Assembly: GCA_035293805.1 (NCBI GenBank)
Contig: DATGMD010000060.1
Location: 333,708-397,707, forward strand
DNA from: JAJPHF01 sp035293805
GTDB lineage: Bacteria > Chloroflexota > UBA6077 > JAJPHF01
DNA length: 64,000 nt
Direction of reading: 5' to 3'
Both the position numbers and the translations under genes were made by a program. The notes under the pieces were generated by a model. It saw only the letters and a program-made list of their open reading frames with translations, was not told the DNA's origin and did not search any database. Shown here piece by piece: positions 35,755 through 44,137 of the stretch (the stretch's first letter is position 1; each line of letters opens with the position of its first letter).

Positions 35755-36642
35755 ATGCGGGTTACCAACTCGATGATCGGCGATGCTACGGTGGCCGCCC
35801 TGCAGCAGAACCTGGAGTCGCTCAGCCAACTGGAGAAGCAGCTGACCACGGGCAAGCGGATCAATCAGCCGTCCGACGACCCGCCCGCGGTCGAGGTCGC
35901 CCTGAGCTACCAGACGAGCATCGCGGCGGGCCAGCAGTACTTGCGCAACATCAGCAGCGGCACGTCGTGGCTGCAGATGACCGATTCGACGCTCAGCAGC
36001 GCCACGAGCTTGCTGCAGCGGGCGCGGGAGCTGGCCGTGCAGGGCGCGAACGACACGCTGGCGACGAGCGACCAAGCGGACATGGCGTCGGAAGTCGATC
36101 AGCTCCTCCAGCAGATGGTGCAGCTTGGCAACAGCGGGCTGCAGGGGCAGCGGCTGTTCGCCGGGCTGAAGACGGACGCCGACCCGTTCACGCTGAACGC
36201 CGGGCCGCCGACCACGGTGGTCTACAGCGGGGACAACGGGCAGATGCAGCGCGAGATCGACACGGGCGCGACGATGACGATCAACACGCCGGGCAGCGCG
36301 GTGTTCGGCCCCGCGTTCACGGCGCTGATCAACCTGCGCGACCATCTGCAGGCGGGCGACTCGGCCGCCGTGCGCACGAACGACCTCAGCAGCCTGGACG
36401 CGGCGCTCAACACGATGATCACCGCGCGCGCGACCACCGGCGCCAAGCTGAATCGCTTGCAGGCTGCGCAGACGCAGCTCCAGCAGAGCCAGGCGCAGCT
36501 CGCGGGGATGCTGGCCACCGTGCAAGACACCGACTATGCGGCGGCCATCAGCAACTTCCAGCAGCAGAGCACGGTATACCAGGCGAGCCTGCAAGCGGCG
36601 GCTAAGATGCTGCAGCCGAGCCTGCTCGACTACCTGAGCTAA
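35755..36642 (+). CDS. flgL: Hook-filament junction protein FlgL
   Basis: Protein of 295 residues, normal for FlgL (HAP3). N-terminal MRVTNSMIGDATVAALQQNLESLSQLEKQLTTGKRINQPSDDPPAVEVALSYQ and C-terminal YAAAISNFQQQSTVYQASLQAAAKMLQPSLLDYL match the family. Follows flgK after 9 bases; FlgN is the likely chaperone. Confidence 0.95.
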   Translation: MRVTNSMIGDATVAALQQNLESLSQLEKQLTTGKRINQPSDDPPAVEVALSYQTSIAAGQQYLRNISSGTSWLQMTDSTLSSATSLLQRARELAVQGANDTLATSDQADMASEVDQLLQQMVQLGNSGLQGQRLFAGLKTDADPFTLNAGPPTTVVYSGDNGQMQREIDTGATMTINTPGSAVFGPAFTALINLRDHLQAGDSAAVRTNDLSSLDAALNTMITARATTGAKLNRLQAAQTQLQQSQAQLAGMLATVQDTDYAAAISNFQQQSTVYQASLQAAAKMLQPSLLDYLS

Positions 36643-36660
36643 AACCAGAGAGGATAGCCA

Positions 36661-37125
36661 ATGCTGGTACGCAGCGCGCGGCTGGGGCCCATGGAGACGT
36701 TGGCCCTGCCGGAGGAGGCGCGGCTCACGTTCCCGACGGGCCTGCCTGGCTTCGAGGACTATACGGCGTTCGCCCTGATCGAAGACGAGTACTACGCGCC
36801 GTTCTGCTGGCTGCAGTCGCTCGACGACCCGTACATCAGCTTCCTGCTGGTGCCGCCGGGCTGCGTCGATCCGGACTACGAGCTGGCCCTGCCCGACGAG
36901 GACCGCGAGAGCCTGCGGCTGGAGGCCGGCACGGAGCCGCGCCTGTACTGCATCGTCGTCGTGCCGAAGGACGTGCAGGCGATGACCGCGAACCTGAAGG
37001 CCCCGCTCGTCATCAACCCGGTGCGGCGGCAGGGCAAACAGGTCATCCGCACGGACGAGCGCTACGCGCTGCGCGAGCCGGTGTTACGGGGCGCGGCGGC
37101 CGAGGCGGTGGTGCAGGCATGTTAG
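36661..37125 (+). CDS. fliW: Flagellar assembly factor FliW
   Basis: Protein of 154 residues with the FliW features FPTGLPGFEDYTAFALIEDE, PFCWLQSLDDPYISFLLV and VVPKDVQAMTANLKAPLVINP. In Bacillus and Campylobacter FliW binds free flagellin or CsrA and so couples flagellin synthesis to secretion. Its last 7 bases overlap csrA, the arrangement known from Bacillus. Confidence 0.96.
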   Translation: MLVRSARLGPMETLALPEEARLTFPTGLPGFEDYTAFALIEDEYYAPFCWLQSLDDPYISFLLVPPGCVDPDYELALPDEDRESLRLEAGTEPRLYCIVVVPKDVQAMTANLKAPLVINPVRRQGKQVIRTDERYALREPVLRGAAAEAVVQAC

Positions 37126-37385
37126 TGCTGAGCCGTCGAACTGGCGAGAGCATCCGCATCGGCCGCGACGTCGAGGTGGTGGTCCTGGGCACGGAGGGGC
37201 CTTACGTGCGGATCGGCGTTCGGGCGCCGCGCGAGGTGGCGGTGGTGCGCCGCGAGCTGCTGGAAGAAGTGGAGACCGAGAATCGGCGCGCGGTCGCCAA
37301 GCCGGACCCGGCGGCGCTGGCGCGGCTCACGCCCGGCCTGCGCCCGGCGCGGCCGGCGGCGGCCGGCGAGCCGCGCCAGCCCTAG
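37119..37385 (+). CDS. csrA: Carbon storage regulator / translational repressor CsrA
   Basis: Protein of 88 residues. The RNA-binding core MLVLSRRTGESIRIG...VRIGVRAPREVAVVRRELLEEV is canonical. A 25-residue Ala/Pro/Arg-rich tail extends it beyond the usual 60-70 residues. It should repress flagellin translation by binding GGA motifs in the fliC leader (candidates at 40076-40126) until FliW removes it. Confidence 0.97.
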   Translation: MLVLSRRTGESIRIGRDVEVVVLGTEGPYVRIGVRAPREVAVVRRELLEEVETENRRAVAKPDPAALARLTPGLRPARPAAAGEPRQP

Positions 37386-37419
37386 CCGCCGCCGCGTGGC
37401 GGCGCGCGGCCGTTTGTCT

Positions 37420-37455
37420 GTGGCGGCCGGTACGTTCGAACGTGCCGGCCGCTAC
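37420..37455. terminator. 36-base near-perfect palindrome after csrA
   Basis: Centred on TTCGAA at 37435-37440; 18-base arms with only two mismatches, both of which become G-U pairs in RNA. It probably ends the flgM-csrA transcript, although there is no clear T-tract. A protein-binding site is the alternative. Confidence 0.55.
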
Positions 37456-37489
37456 CGCTTCTTGGTAGCTTGATAGGGAACGCGGGGCC

Positions 37490-38317
37490 GTGGTGCCCCG
37501 CGCCGTGAGCCGGGTGCGCCCCGAGGAGCAGGAATTGGCTGGCGACCTTCCCGCCGCCGACGCCGCCCAGTCGGTTGACCACGCGCCGCCGGCGGGCGAC
37601 CCGCCGGTGGTGCTCGTCGTGGAGGACGACGAGACGCTGCGCGAGCTGATCGCCGACCTACTCGTCGGCGCGGGCTACACGCCGCGCGGCGCGGCCGACG
37701 GCGCCGAGGCCCTCGCGGCGATCGAGGCCGGCGGGGTGGATCTCGTGCTGCTGGACCGGAACATCCCCGAGGTGGATGGCGTGGAAGTGTGCCGGCGCGT
37801 GCGGGCAGCGGGTGGCGAGGACTACCTGCCGATCATCATGCTGACGGCGCTGACCACCCGTCCGGACCGCCACGAGGGCTTCGCGGCGGGCGCCGACGAC
37901 TACGTTGGCAAGCCGTTCGACATGGCCGAGCTGCTGGACCGCGTGCAGGTGTGGGTGAGCGCGCGGCGGCGGCTGGCGGCCCTGCACGGGCAGCTGCTGC
38001 GCGAGCAGCAGGCGCTGCGGGACCTGGAGCGCTCGCAGAGCGACGCCCGGCTGGAGGGGGTGCGGCTGGCCGCGCGCGAGCTGGCGCACTTGCTGAACAA
38101 CGAGCTGGCGATCGCCGTGACGTCGCTCGACCTGCTGCTGCACCGCGGCGACCTTGGCGCCGACGTACGCGAGCAGGTCGCGGAAGTGGCGACCTATCTG
38201 GATGCCGCGGTACGCTACGTGGCCCAATTCCAGCAGGTCGTGCGCGTCGAAACGAAGTCCACCCCGGTCGGCCCCGCCCTCGACCTCAACCGCTCCACCC
38301 AGGCGTCCAGCGAGTAG
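37490..38317 (+). CDS. Response regulator with C-terminal DHp-like domain, no ATPase domain
   Basis: About 275 residues from a GTG at 37490; the exact start is uncertain (another GTG at 37505). A receiver domain (about 40-155) has the acidic pair EDD, phospho-Asp 89 (LVLLDRN), LTA and Lys 141 (GKPFD). A coiled coil (about 160-190) leads to RLAARELAHLLNNELAIAVTSLDLLL, which looks like a histidine-kinase dimerisation helix with His 200, but no HATPase domain follows. It could act as a phosphotransfer protein of the Spo0B kind. It follows csrA and the palindrome, and ends in a strong hairpin. Confidence 0.75.
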   Translation: MVPRAVSRVRPEEQELAGDLPAADAAQSVDHAPPAGDPPVVLVVEDDETLRELIADLLVGAGYTPRGAADGAEALAAIEAGGVDLVLLDRNIPEVDGVEVCRRVRAAGGEDYLPIIMLTALTTRPDRHEGFAAGADDYVGKPFDMAELLDRVQVWVSARRRLAALHGQLLREQQALRDLERSQSDARLEGVRLAARELAHLLNNELAIAVTSLDLLLHRGDLGADVREQVAEVATYLDAAVRYVAQFQQVVRVETKSTPVGPALDLNRSTQASSE

Positions 38318-38369
38318 GCGCGGACGGAGATCCCGCCTCGGCCGGCTGACGCCTTTCCTCGCACCTGGC

Positions 38370-38407
38370 ACGACGGCGCCGGGCCCTCAGTGGCCCGGCG
38401 CCGTCGT
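38370..38407 (+). terminator. Terminator of the 37490 regulator gene
   Basis: A perfect 16-bp stem (38370-38385 with 38392-38407) and a 6-base loop CTCAGT, 52 bases after the stop codon; the tail CAGTTCTCC is weakly T-rich. Confidence 0.7.
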
Positions 38408-38810
38408 CAGTTCTCCAGGAGGTGACGGTGCGCTCGATAGCGCAAAAGAGAGTGGCCGCGGTGGACGGCCCCGTGCCCACCGCGGCCACCAGCCGGCGTG
38501 TGGGGGAGCGCCGGCGTTGCCCGACCTTGGGGAGGTATCGAGCACAGCTAGGATAGCACCCATCCGTCAGGTCCGGCCCGCTCCGCGTATTAGGAAAGTG
38601 TTCGGATCCCGGGCGCGGGGAAGCAGCTCCGGGCGCAGCGGCCGCGGCGGAAGATGCGGCCGTTTGGCTGCCCCACTCGGTACGAATCACCCTAGGGGGC
38701 GGTGGAGAACGCCGCCCATAATCGGTACTGGGGCGCGGTGGGGTGGCCGGCACAACGGCGTGCGGCCAGCCCGCGCAACGCCGCCCGGCGGAGACGAGAT
38801 GGAGAGCACA

Positions 38811-38841
38811 AAGCAGCGCCCGGCCGGTGGCCGGGCGCTGC
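38811..38841 (-). terminator. Intrinsic terminator of fliC
   Basis: A perfect 13-bp stem (38813-38825 with 38829-38841) and a 3-base loop, followed on the minus strand by TTTGTG. It sits about 55 bases after the flagellin stop codon. Confidence 0.8.
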
Positions 38842-38894
38842 ACGCGGAGCGCCAGGAGCGGGCGCCCCGCGCGCGGGGCGCCCGTCCGCGTCGT

Positions 38895-40067
38895 TTACCG
38901 CAGGAGGCTCAGGACGCCCTGCGGGACCTGGTTCGCCTGCGCCAGGATGGCGGTGCCCGCCTGCTGGAGCACCTGGTCGCGGGTGAACTGGGCCATCGTG
39001 GCCGCCATGTCGGTGTCCTGGATGCGGCTTTGCGCGGCCGACATGTTCTCCGATCCCACGGCGATGTTGTTGATCGCGTGCTGCAGTCGGTTCTGGCTGG
39101 CGCCCAGGTTGGCCCGCGTGTTGGACAGGCTGTCGATCGCCGTGTCGAGGGCGCTGGTGAGCGACTGCGCCGCAGTGACGGCGGTGCTGGTGTTGTACTG
39201 GCTGTTGAAGTTGCTCAGGGCGCTGGTGAGGCCGAGCGAGTTGATGGACACGTCGCTGAACGCCACGGTCATCGTGTCGCTCGCATTGGCGCCGACCTGG
39301 AAGTTGGCAGACGACGAGCCCGCGTTCGTCGTGACGGTCTTGCCATCGAGGCCGCTCGCGATGTTCGCGGCGGTCTCGCCGGCGGAGCCGCCGGAGAGCG
39401 TGATCTTGACGCCGAGCGCGCTGAAGTCGAGCACCTGGTTGGCGCCGGCCGCGACGGCCGACGGCGTCAGCTGCTGGCTCACGTTGTCGCTGCTCCGCGT
39501 CAGGGTGAGCACGCCCGCGTTGTTCGACAGCGTGTAGGTCTCGTTGGCCTTGGCGCCCGACACGTCCACCCCGGTGATGGCCGCGTTGCCCACGGCGACG
39601 CCCGCCTGGGCGGTGCTGGTCGTGGTGTTCTGCGTGGTGGAGAGCGCGCCCGTGAGCAGCGCCTTGCCGTTGAACGTCGTGCGCCCGCGGACCGCGTCGA
39701 CCTCGGTCTTAAGCTGCTGCAGCTCGGTGTTGATCGCGCCGCGGTCGGAGTCGTTGAGGGTGTCGTTCGCGGCCTGGACCGACAGCTCGCGCATGCGCTG
39801 AAGCATGTTCTGGACTTCGTTCATCGCGCCTTCAGCGGTCTGCACCATCGAGATGCCGTCCTGGGCGTTGCGCTGCGCCTGGTTGAGGCCCTTGACCTGC
39901 GTCTCCAGCTTCTCGCTGATCGCGAGGCCCGCGGCGTCGTCGGCGGCGCTGTTGATGCGGAGGCCGCTGGACAGGCGCTGCACCTGGGTGGCGAGGTCGG
40001 TGGACGTGGAGTTGAGGTTGCGCTGCGCGTCGAGCGCCATGATGTTGGTGTTGATGAACATCGGCAT
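38895..40067 (-). CDS. fliC: Flagellin
   Basis: Protein of 390 residues, the only gene on the minus strand within the flagellar locus. The conserved N-terminal D0/D1 region (FINTNIMALDAQRNLNSTSTDL, QRLSSGLRINSAADDAAGLAISEKLETQVKGLNQAQRNAQDGISMVQTAEGAMNE) and C-terminal region (LGASQNRLQHAINNIAVGSENMSAAQSRIQDTDMAATMAQFTRDQVLQQAGTAILAQANQVPQGVLSLL) flank a Ser/Thr-rich variable domain (about 135-285). Expression is predicted from a perfect sigma-28 promoter at 40242-40268 and controlled in translation by CsrA/FliW. Confidence 0.97.
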   Translation of the reverse strand: MPMFINTNIMALDAQRNLNSTSTDLATQVQRLSSGLRINSAADDAAGLAISEKLETQVKGLNQAQRNAQDGISMVQTAEGAMNEVQNMLQRMRELSVQAANDTLNDSDRGAINTELQQLKTEVDAVRGRTTFNGKALLTGALSTTQNTTTSTAQAGVAVGNAAITGVDVSGAKANETYTLSNNAGVLTLTRSSDNVSQQLTPSAVAAGANQVLDFSALGVKITLSGGSAGETAANIASGLDGKTVTTNAGSSSANFQVGANASDTMTVAFSDVSINSLGLTSALSNFNSQYNTSTAVTAAQSLTSALDTAIDSLSNTRANLGASQNRLQHAINNIAVGSENMSAAQSRIQDTDMAATMAQFTRDQVLQQAGTAILAQANQVPQGVLSLLR

Positions 40068-40075
40068 TGGAACGT

Positions 40076-40126
40076 ACCTCCCTGTATTGTGAGGCGGTCT
40101 GCCTCACGCTCCCTGGCTGTCCTTGG
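40076..40126 (-). promoter_or_regulatory. Predicted CsrA-binding leader of fliC
   Basis: On the minus strand the last 60 bases before the flagellin ATG contain AAGGA (40121-40125 area), CAGGGAG (40109-40115) and CAGGGAGGT (40076-40084, the Shine-Dalgarno). A perfect 7-bp hairpin GTGAGGC/GCCTCAC (40089-40107) lies between the last two. Paired GGA motifs around a hairpin that cover the ribosome site match the known CsrA target in Bacillus hag mRNA. Confidence 0.6.
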
Positions 40127-40241
40127 GGCGCCGCGCGTGGGATGGACTCGCCTGGTCGCTCTGTGGGGCCACCTCCCCTCCACCCTCTCGCCGCTCGCGG
40201 CCCTGCGCCGCGAGGTCGGTGCGTGTCGCCCGACAGTAGGG

Positions 40242-40268
40242 TTATCGGCGGCCCGAGCGAAATGTTTA
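40242..40268 (-). promoter_or_regulatory. Sigma-28 promoter of fliC
   Basis: On the minus strand TAAA (40268-40265), exactly 15 bases, then GCCGATAA (40249-40242), identical to the consensus. The predicted leader is about 168 bases. Confidence 0.9.
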
Positions 40269-40388
40269 GCACCACCGCACCTCGCTCTCGGCAGCCAGGT
40301 CCAGGCTGGCCCGACTACGGCGTGCGGCTACCTTTACTTACTACTTGGTGGTGAGCGGACTCGTGCGGACGCCCGGGCGCGCGGGGCC

Positions 40389-40415
40389 TAAAGTCGCGGC
40401 CCGCTCTGACGATAA
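40389..40415 (+). promoter_or_regulatory. Sigma-28 promoter of flaG-fliD-fliS
   Basis: TAAAGT (40389-40394), 15 bases between TAAA and GACGATAA (40408-40415), one mismatch in the -10. It is divergent from the fliC promoter, 120 bases away, and 72 bases upstream of flaG. Confidence 0.8.
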
Positions 40416-40486
40416 TTGCACCGACGGATCGCGGGTGCCGGCCGTCCCGGGGCGCGCTAGCGCGGGCCGGGAGCGCGAGGGCGGAG

Positions 40487-40825
40487 ATGAGCGACGGGTC
40501 GATCGGGCCAGTTCAGGACGTACACGCCGTCGGCGGCGCGGGGCTCCGCGCGGTGGGCCGCGCGGGCCGCGACGGCGCGGCCGCGGGCGGCAGGCCATAC
40601 GTCCCCGGCCTGGACGAGTTTGACCGCGTGGAGCTGCGCAGCGCCAGCCGAGCGGCCCAGACGTATGCCAAGTTCGTGGTGCATCCCGAGACCGGGGTCG
40701 TGAGCATCAAGATCATCGACGCGCGCACGGACACCGTGATCCGCGAGATGCCGCCGGACGAGGTCATGAAGGTTATCGAAGAGCTGCAGGCGTATCTGAA
40801 GCTGCACCGGCACCGGGGAGGCTAG
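40487..40825 (+). CDS. flaG: FlaG family protein
   Basis: Protein of 112 residues. The C-terminal 60 residues (YAKFVVHPETGVVSIKIIDARTDTVIREMPPDEVMKVIEELQAYLKLH) are the FlaG domain; the N-terminal part is Gly/Ala-rich. FlaG affects filament length in other bacteria and is normally encoded before fliD, as here (6 bases upstream). Confidence 0.92.
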   Translation: MSDGSIGPVQDVHAVGGAGLRAVGRAGRDGAAAGGRPYVPGLDEFDRVELRSASRAAQTYAKFVVHPETGVVSIKIIDARTDTVIREMPPDEVMKVIEELQAYLKLHRHRGG

Positions 40826-40831
40826 TGACCC

Positions 40832-43216
40832 ATGACGAGCACTTTCAACTTCGGCGGCATCATGTCCGGTCTGAACACCCAGTCCATCATCGACGGGCTC
40901 ATGGCGATCGACCGGCAGCCGGTCCAGCTGCTGCAACAGCAGGTGAGCGACGAGCAATCCCGCCAGAGCGCCGTCCAGGGAATCGAAACGCAGATCTCGG
41001 CCGTGCAGACGGCGCTGGGCGCGCTGCTCCTGCCCAGCACGGTAAACGCGAAGAGCGTGACCACGGACTCGGCGACGCCCGTGCTCACGGCGGTGGCGAA
41101 CTCCAGCGCCGTCAACGGGTCGTTCGGCGTCACGGTCAAGCAGCTCGCGACCGCCACGCAGGTGACGAGCGGCGCCGCGCTCGGGCAGCCCATCGACCGC
41201 ATGGCGACGCTGGCGAACGCCGGCTTTCGGACCGTGCCGGTCACGACCAGCAACGGGAGTCCCGCCACGTTCAGCATCAACGGTCAGACGATCAGCGTCG
41301 ACGGCACGACGACCCTGGACGACGGGACCGCGAACAGTCTGATCAGCAAGATCAACGCCGCCGGGGCCGGCGTGACGGCGAGCCTGGTGGCGGACCCGGA
41401 CGGCCGCGCCAGCAATCGCCTGCAGCTCGTCTCAGCTCCTGGCCAGACGATCCAGCTCGGCTCGCTGGGCGACACGAGCAACATGCTGCGCGTGCTGAAC
41501 GTCGCGGACGCCACCGTGCAGGGCTACACCGCCGCGAGCGTGACCAGCGGGACGGCGGCCGCGGGGGCGTTAAACGCCAGCATCACGATCAACGGCGTCA
41601 CCACGGCGATCAGTCAGAGCGACGCCGGCTTTACCGCCCAGCAGAACGCCGCGTTCATCGCCAACGCGATCAACAACACTGCCAACTCGACCGTGCAGGC
41701 CACCGCGAACGACGACGGCACGATCTCGCTGCAGCAGAAGACGCTGGGCTCGCAGCAGGTGATCAACATCACGGCGGCCGACGGCGCGACGGGCTTCACC
41801 GTGGGCCAGACCCAGAACGGGACCGACCGCGTGGTGAGCACGGCGAACCTGGGTGTGCTGGACCTGGGCAAGCCACTGGCCGCCTCGCGGCTCGGGACGG
41901 CGATCGCCGGGCTGGACAGCAACGGTAACGGGCAGTTCACCATTAACGGCGTGGCCATCAACTACAGCGCCGGCGATTCGCTCTCGGCCGTGCTGAACCG
42001 CATCAACGCCTCCAGCGCCGGCGTGACGGCGATGTACGACCCCATTCAGGACCGCATCCGGCTGACCGCGGGGCAGACCGGCGCGCGCACGATCAGCCTG
42101 TCGGACGTCACCGGCAACTTCCTGAGCGCGACGGGCATCCTGGGCGCCTCCCAGACGCTCGGGCAGAACGCCGTGTTCAGCATCGACGCCGTGAACAACG
42201 GCCAGCCGCTGACGAGCAACACGAACGCCATCTCGGGCTACATCCCCGGCGTGACCATGACGTTGAAGGCGGCCAGCGCGACGCCGGTCACCGTGACGGT
42301 CGGGCAGGACACGGCGTCCACCATCAGCGCGGTGCAGAACTTCATCACCGCGGTCAACGGCGCGCTCGACGCCATCGATTCAGCCACGCAATACGACTCC
42401 ACGGCGAAGCAAGCCTCGCCCCTCCTGGGGGACTCGGGCATCCAGGGGATCGCCAGCACGCTGCGGTCGCTCCTGAGCAGCGCCGGGGTGGGGCTGGGCG
42501 GCAAGTACCGGTCGCTCGGCGACATCGGCATCAGCTCGGGGCCAGTCGGCAGCGCGCCGGGCAGCACGAACCACCTGGTGCTGGACCAGAACAAGCTGAC
42601 GGCGGCGCTGCAGGACAATCCCCAGGCGGTCCAGGCCGTGTTCGGGTCGTTCACGGCGACGATGGGCACGCCGACGGGCGCCGGGAACATCACCGCCGTG
42701 TTGGGCACGCCCGCGACGACGCACAGCGGCGGCACGTACAAAATCAAGGTGCTGGACGCGAGCAACAACGTGAGCGTGCAGTACCTCGCGGACAGCGGGA
42801 GCGTGCTGTACAACGCGACCGGCACGCTCACGCCCGGGGCGCAGAACACGACGCTGATCCCGGGGCTGACGCTGACCGCAAACTCCACGCTCACGGTCGG
42901 GGAGGACGACGTCAGCATGACCGTGAACACGCGCGGCGTGGCGGTGCAGCTCGGCGACTACCTCAACAGCTTGCTCAGCCCGACGGGGTTCTTCGCGAAC
43001 CGGCAGGACGCCTCGACGGCGATCACGCAGTCGCTGAACCAGCAGATCGCCGATGCGCAGAACCTCCTCCAGCAGAAGCAGGACGCGCTGATGGCACAGT
43101 TCACGGCGCTCGAAACGACCCTGGCGCAGATGCAGTCGCAAAACGGCAGCCTGTTCAGCGCGCTCGGCAGCATGACGACGTCGAGCGCGTCGACGGCGCG
43201 CTCCAGCTCGAGCTAG
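40832..43216 (+). CDS. fliD: Filament cap protein FliD
   Basis: Protein of 794 residues, long for FliD (commonly 450-700). The N-terminal FliD domain begins FNFGGIMSGLNTQSIIDGLMAIDRQPVQLLQQQVSDEQSRQSAVQGIETQISAV, and the C-terminal FliD domain holds the hydrophobic and coiled parts (YDSTAKQASPLLGDSGIQGIASTLRSLLSS, DIGISS, LVLDQNKLTAALQDNPQAVQAVFGS). The middle carries repeated beta-rich segments with FSINGQTISVDGT and FTINGVAINYSAGDSLSAVLNRINASSAGVTAMYD, the flagellin-hook-IN type motif, which explains the length. It caps the growing filament. Confidence 0.95.
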   Translation: MTSTFNFGGIMSGLNTQSIIDGLMAIDRQPVQLLQQQVSDEQSRQSAVQGIETQISAVQTALGALLLPSTVNAKSVTTDSATPVLTAVANSSAVNGSFGVTVKQLATATQVTSGAALGQPIDRMATLANAGFRTVPVTTSNGSPATFSINGQTISVDGTTTLDDGTANSLISKINAAGAGVTASLVADPDGRASNRLQLVSAPGQTIQLGSLGDTSNMLRVLNVADATVQGYTAASVTSGTAAAGALNASITINGVTTAISQSDAGFTAQQNAAFIANAINNTANSTVQATANDDGTISLQQKTLGSQQVINITAADGATGFTVGQTQNGTDRVVSTANLGVLDLGKPLAASRLGTAIAGLDSNGNGQFTINGVAINYSAGDSLSAVLNRINASSAGVTAMYDPIQDRIRLTAGQTGARTISLSDVTGNFLSATGILGASQTLGQNAVFSIDAVNNGQPLTSNTNAISGYIPGVTMTLKAASATPVTVTVGQDTASTISAVQNFITAVNGALDAIDSATQYDSTAKQASPLLGDSGIQGIASTLRSLLSSAGVGLGGKYRSLGDIGISSGPVGSAPGSTNHLVLDQNKLTAALQDNPQAVQAVFGSFTATMGTPTGAGNITAVLGTPATTHSGGTYKIKVLDASNNVSVQYLADSGSVLYNATGTLTPGAQNTTLIPGLTLTANSTLTVGEDDVSMTVNTRGVAVQLGDYLNSLLSPTGFFANRQDASTAITQSLNQQIADAQNLLQQKQDALMAQFTALETTLAQMQSQNGSLFSALGSMTTSSASTARSSSS

Positions 43217-43305
43217 GCCGCGACGGTGGGCGTCCGAGGCGCCCACCGAGGACGCGGCATCGCTCGTGCGGCGATCAACGGACACCCGCAAGGAGGGGCA
43301 GGATC

Positions 43306-43722
43306 ATGCGCGACCCGTACCAGCAATACCGGGCCATGACGGTGGAGACGGCCAGCCCGGTGCAACTCGTGACCATGCTCTACCAGGGCGTGCTGCGCTT
43401 CACGCTGCGCGGGATCCAGGGGATCGAGCAGGGCAACATCGCGCAGGCGCACGAGGGCCTGACGCGCGCCCAGGCGATCGTCATGGAGCTGGCCGCCCAC
43501 CTGGACAAGAAGGCCGGCGGGGAGATCGCCGAGAACCTGAACGCGCTGTACCTGTACGCCAACCAGCGGCTCGTCGAAGCGAACTGCCGTAAGGATGCCG
43601 CGCCGGCCGCGGAGGTCGTGCGGCTCTTCCGCGAGCTGCTGCCCGCCTGGCAAGCCCTCGCGGAGGGGCGGCGCGACGGGCTGGCGCTCGCCGGCGCCGG
43701 CGGACGGGAGAGAGCGTCGTGA
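43306..43722 (+). CDS. fliS: Flagellin export chaperone FliS
   Basis: Protein of 138 residues, start with AAGGAGGGG upstream. Helical with the FliS hallmark YRAMTVETASPVQLVTMLYQGVLRFTLRGIQGIEQGNIAQAHEGLTRAQAIVMEL and NLNALYLYANQRLVEAN. It binds the flagellin C-terminus before export. The stop overlaps the next GTG start (GTGA). Confidence 0.95.
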   Translation: MRDPYQQYRAMTVETASPVQLVTMLYQGVLRFTLRGIQGIEQGNIAQAHEGLTRAQAIVMELAAHLDKKAGGEIAENLNALYLYANQRLVEANCRKDAAPAAEVVRLFRELLPAWQALAEGRRDGLALAGAGGRERAS

Positions 43723-44087
43723 GCGAGCACGGGGCGCCTTCAGCGGCGGCCGCGGCCTGCGCGCGGCTCCTGGCGATCGCCGAGGCGCAAGCCGAAGCGC
43801 TGGCCAACCAGGACGTGAGCGCGCTGGTCGAGCTGACCAGCGAGCGCGGCGCGCTCACGGCAGCGGTCGAGGCGGCCGCGCCGTGGACGACCGAGCCGCG
43901 GCTCCGCGCGGTGCTGACGCGCGTGGCCGCGCTGGACGAGCAGAACCTGGCGCGCGCGCGCGACCTGCTGCAAGCGACCGAGCAGCAGCTGCGGCGCGTG
44001 CGCCACGGGCAGGTCGCGCTGCGCGGCTATAGCCGGCCGGGCGCCTACCTGGCGGAGCGCCCGTCGCGCCTGGACCGACAGGGCTAG
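43719..44087 (+). CDS. FliT-like flagellar chaperone candidate
   Basis: Protein of 122 residues, GTG start overlapping the fliS stop. It is entirely helical and Ala/Leu/Glu-rich (EAQAEALANQDVSALVELTSERGALTAAVEA, LDEQNLARARDLLQATEQQLRRVRHGQVALRGY). Size, helical character and place directly after fliS fit FliT, the FliD chaperone, but sequence identity is too weak to be sure. Confidence 0.6.
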   Translation: MSEHGAPSAAAAACARLLAIAEAQAEALANQDVSALVELTSERGALTAAVEAAAPWTTEPRLRAVLTRVAALDEQNLARARDLLQATEQQLRRVRHGQVALRGYSRPGAYLAERPSRLDRQG

Positions 44088-44137
44088 CAGTTCAGCAGCG
44101 AGCGGGACGGGGTGCGGGCACCCACGGGCGAGGAGCG

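Larger units (their letters stand above)
38318..38894. other. Convergent noncoding region between the regulator gene and fliC
   Basis: 577 bases with at least five strong hairpins (listed separately where they are terminators), for example the 13-bp stem 38452-38464/38477-38489 and the perfect 26-base palindrome 38859-38884. A 42-codon frame (38428-38556, GTG start with a perfect AGGAGG) overlaps these hairpins. The stretch 38560-38800 shows nothing recognisable. Confidence 0.5.

Noticed and set aside
38154..40391. 745-residue plus-strand frame running over the fliC gene
   Set aside because: It is the antisense of flagellin plus noncoding hairpins; the flagellin reading is unambiguous.
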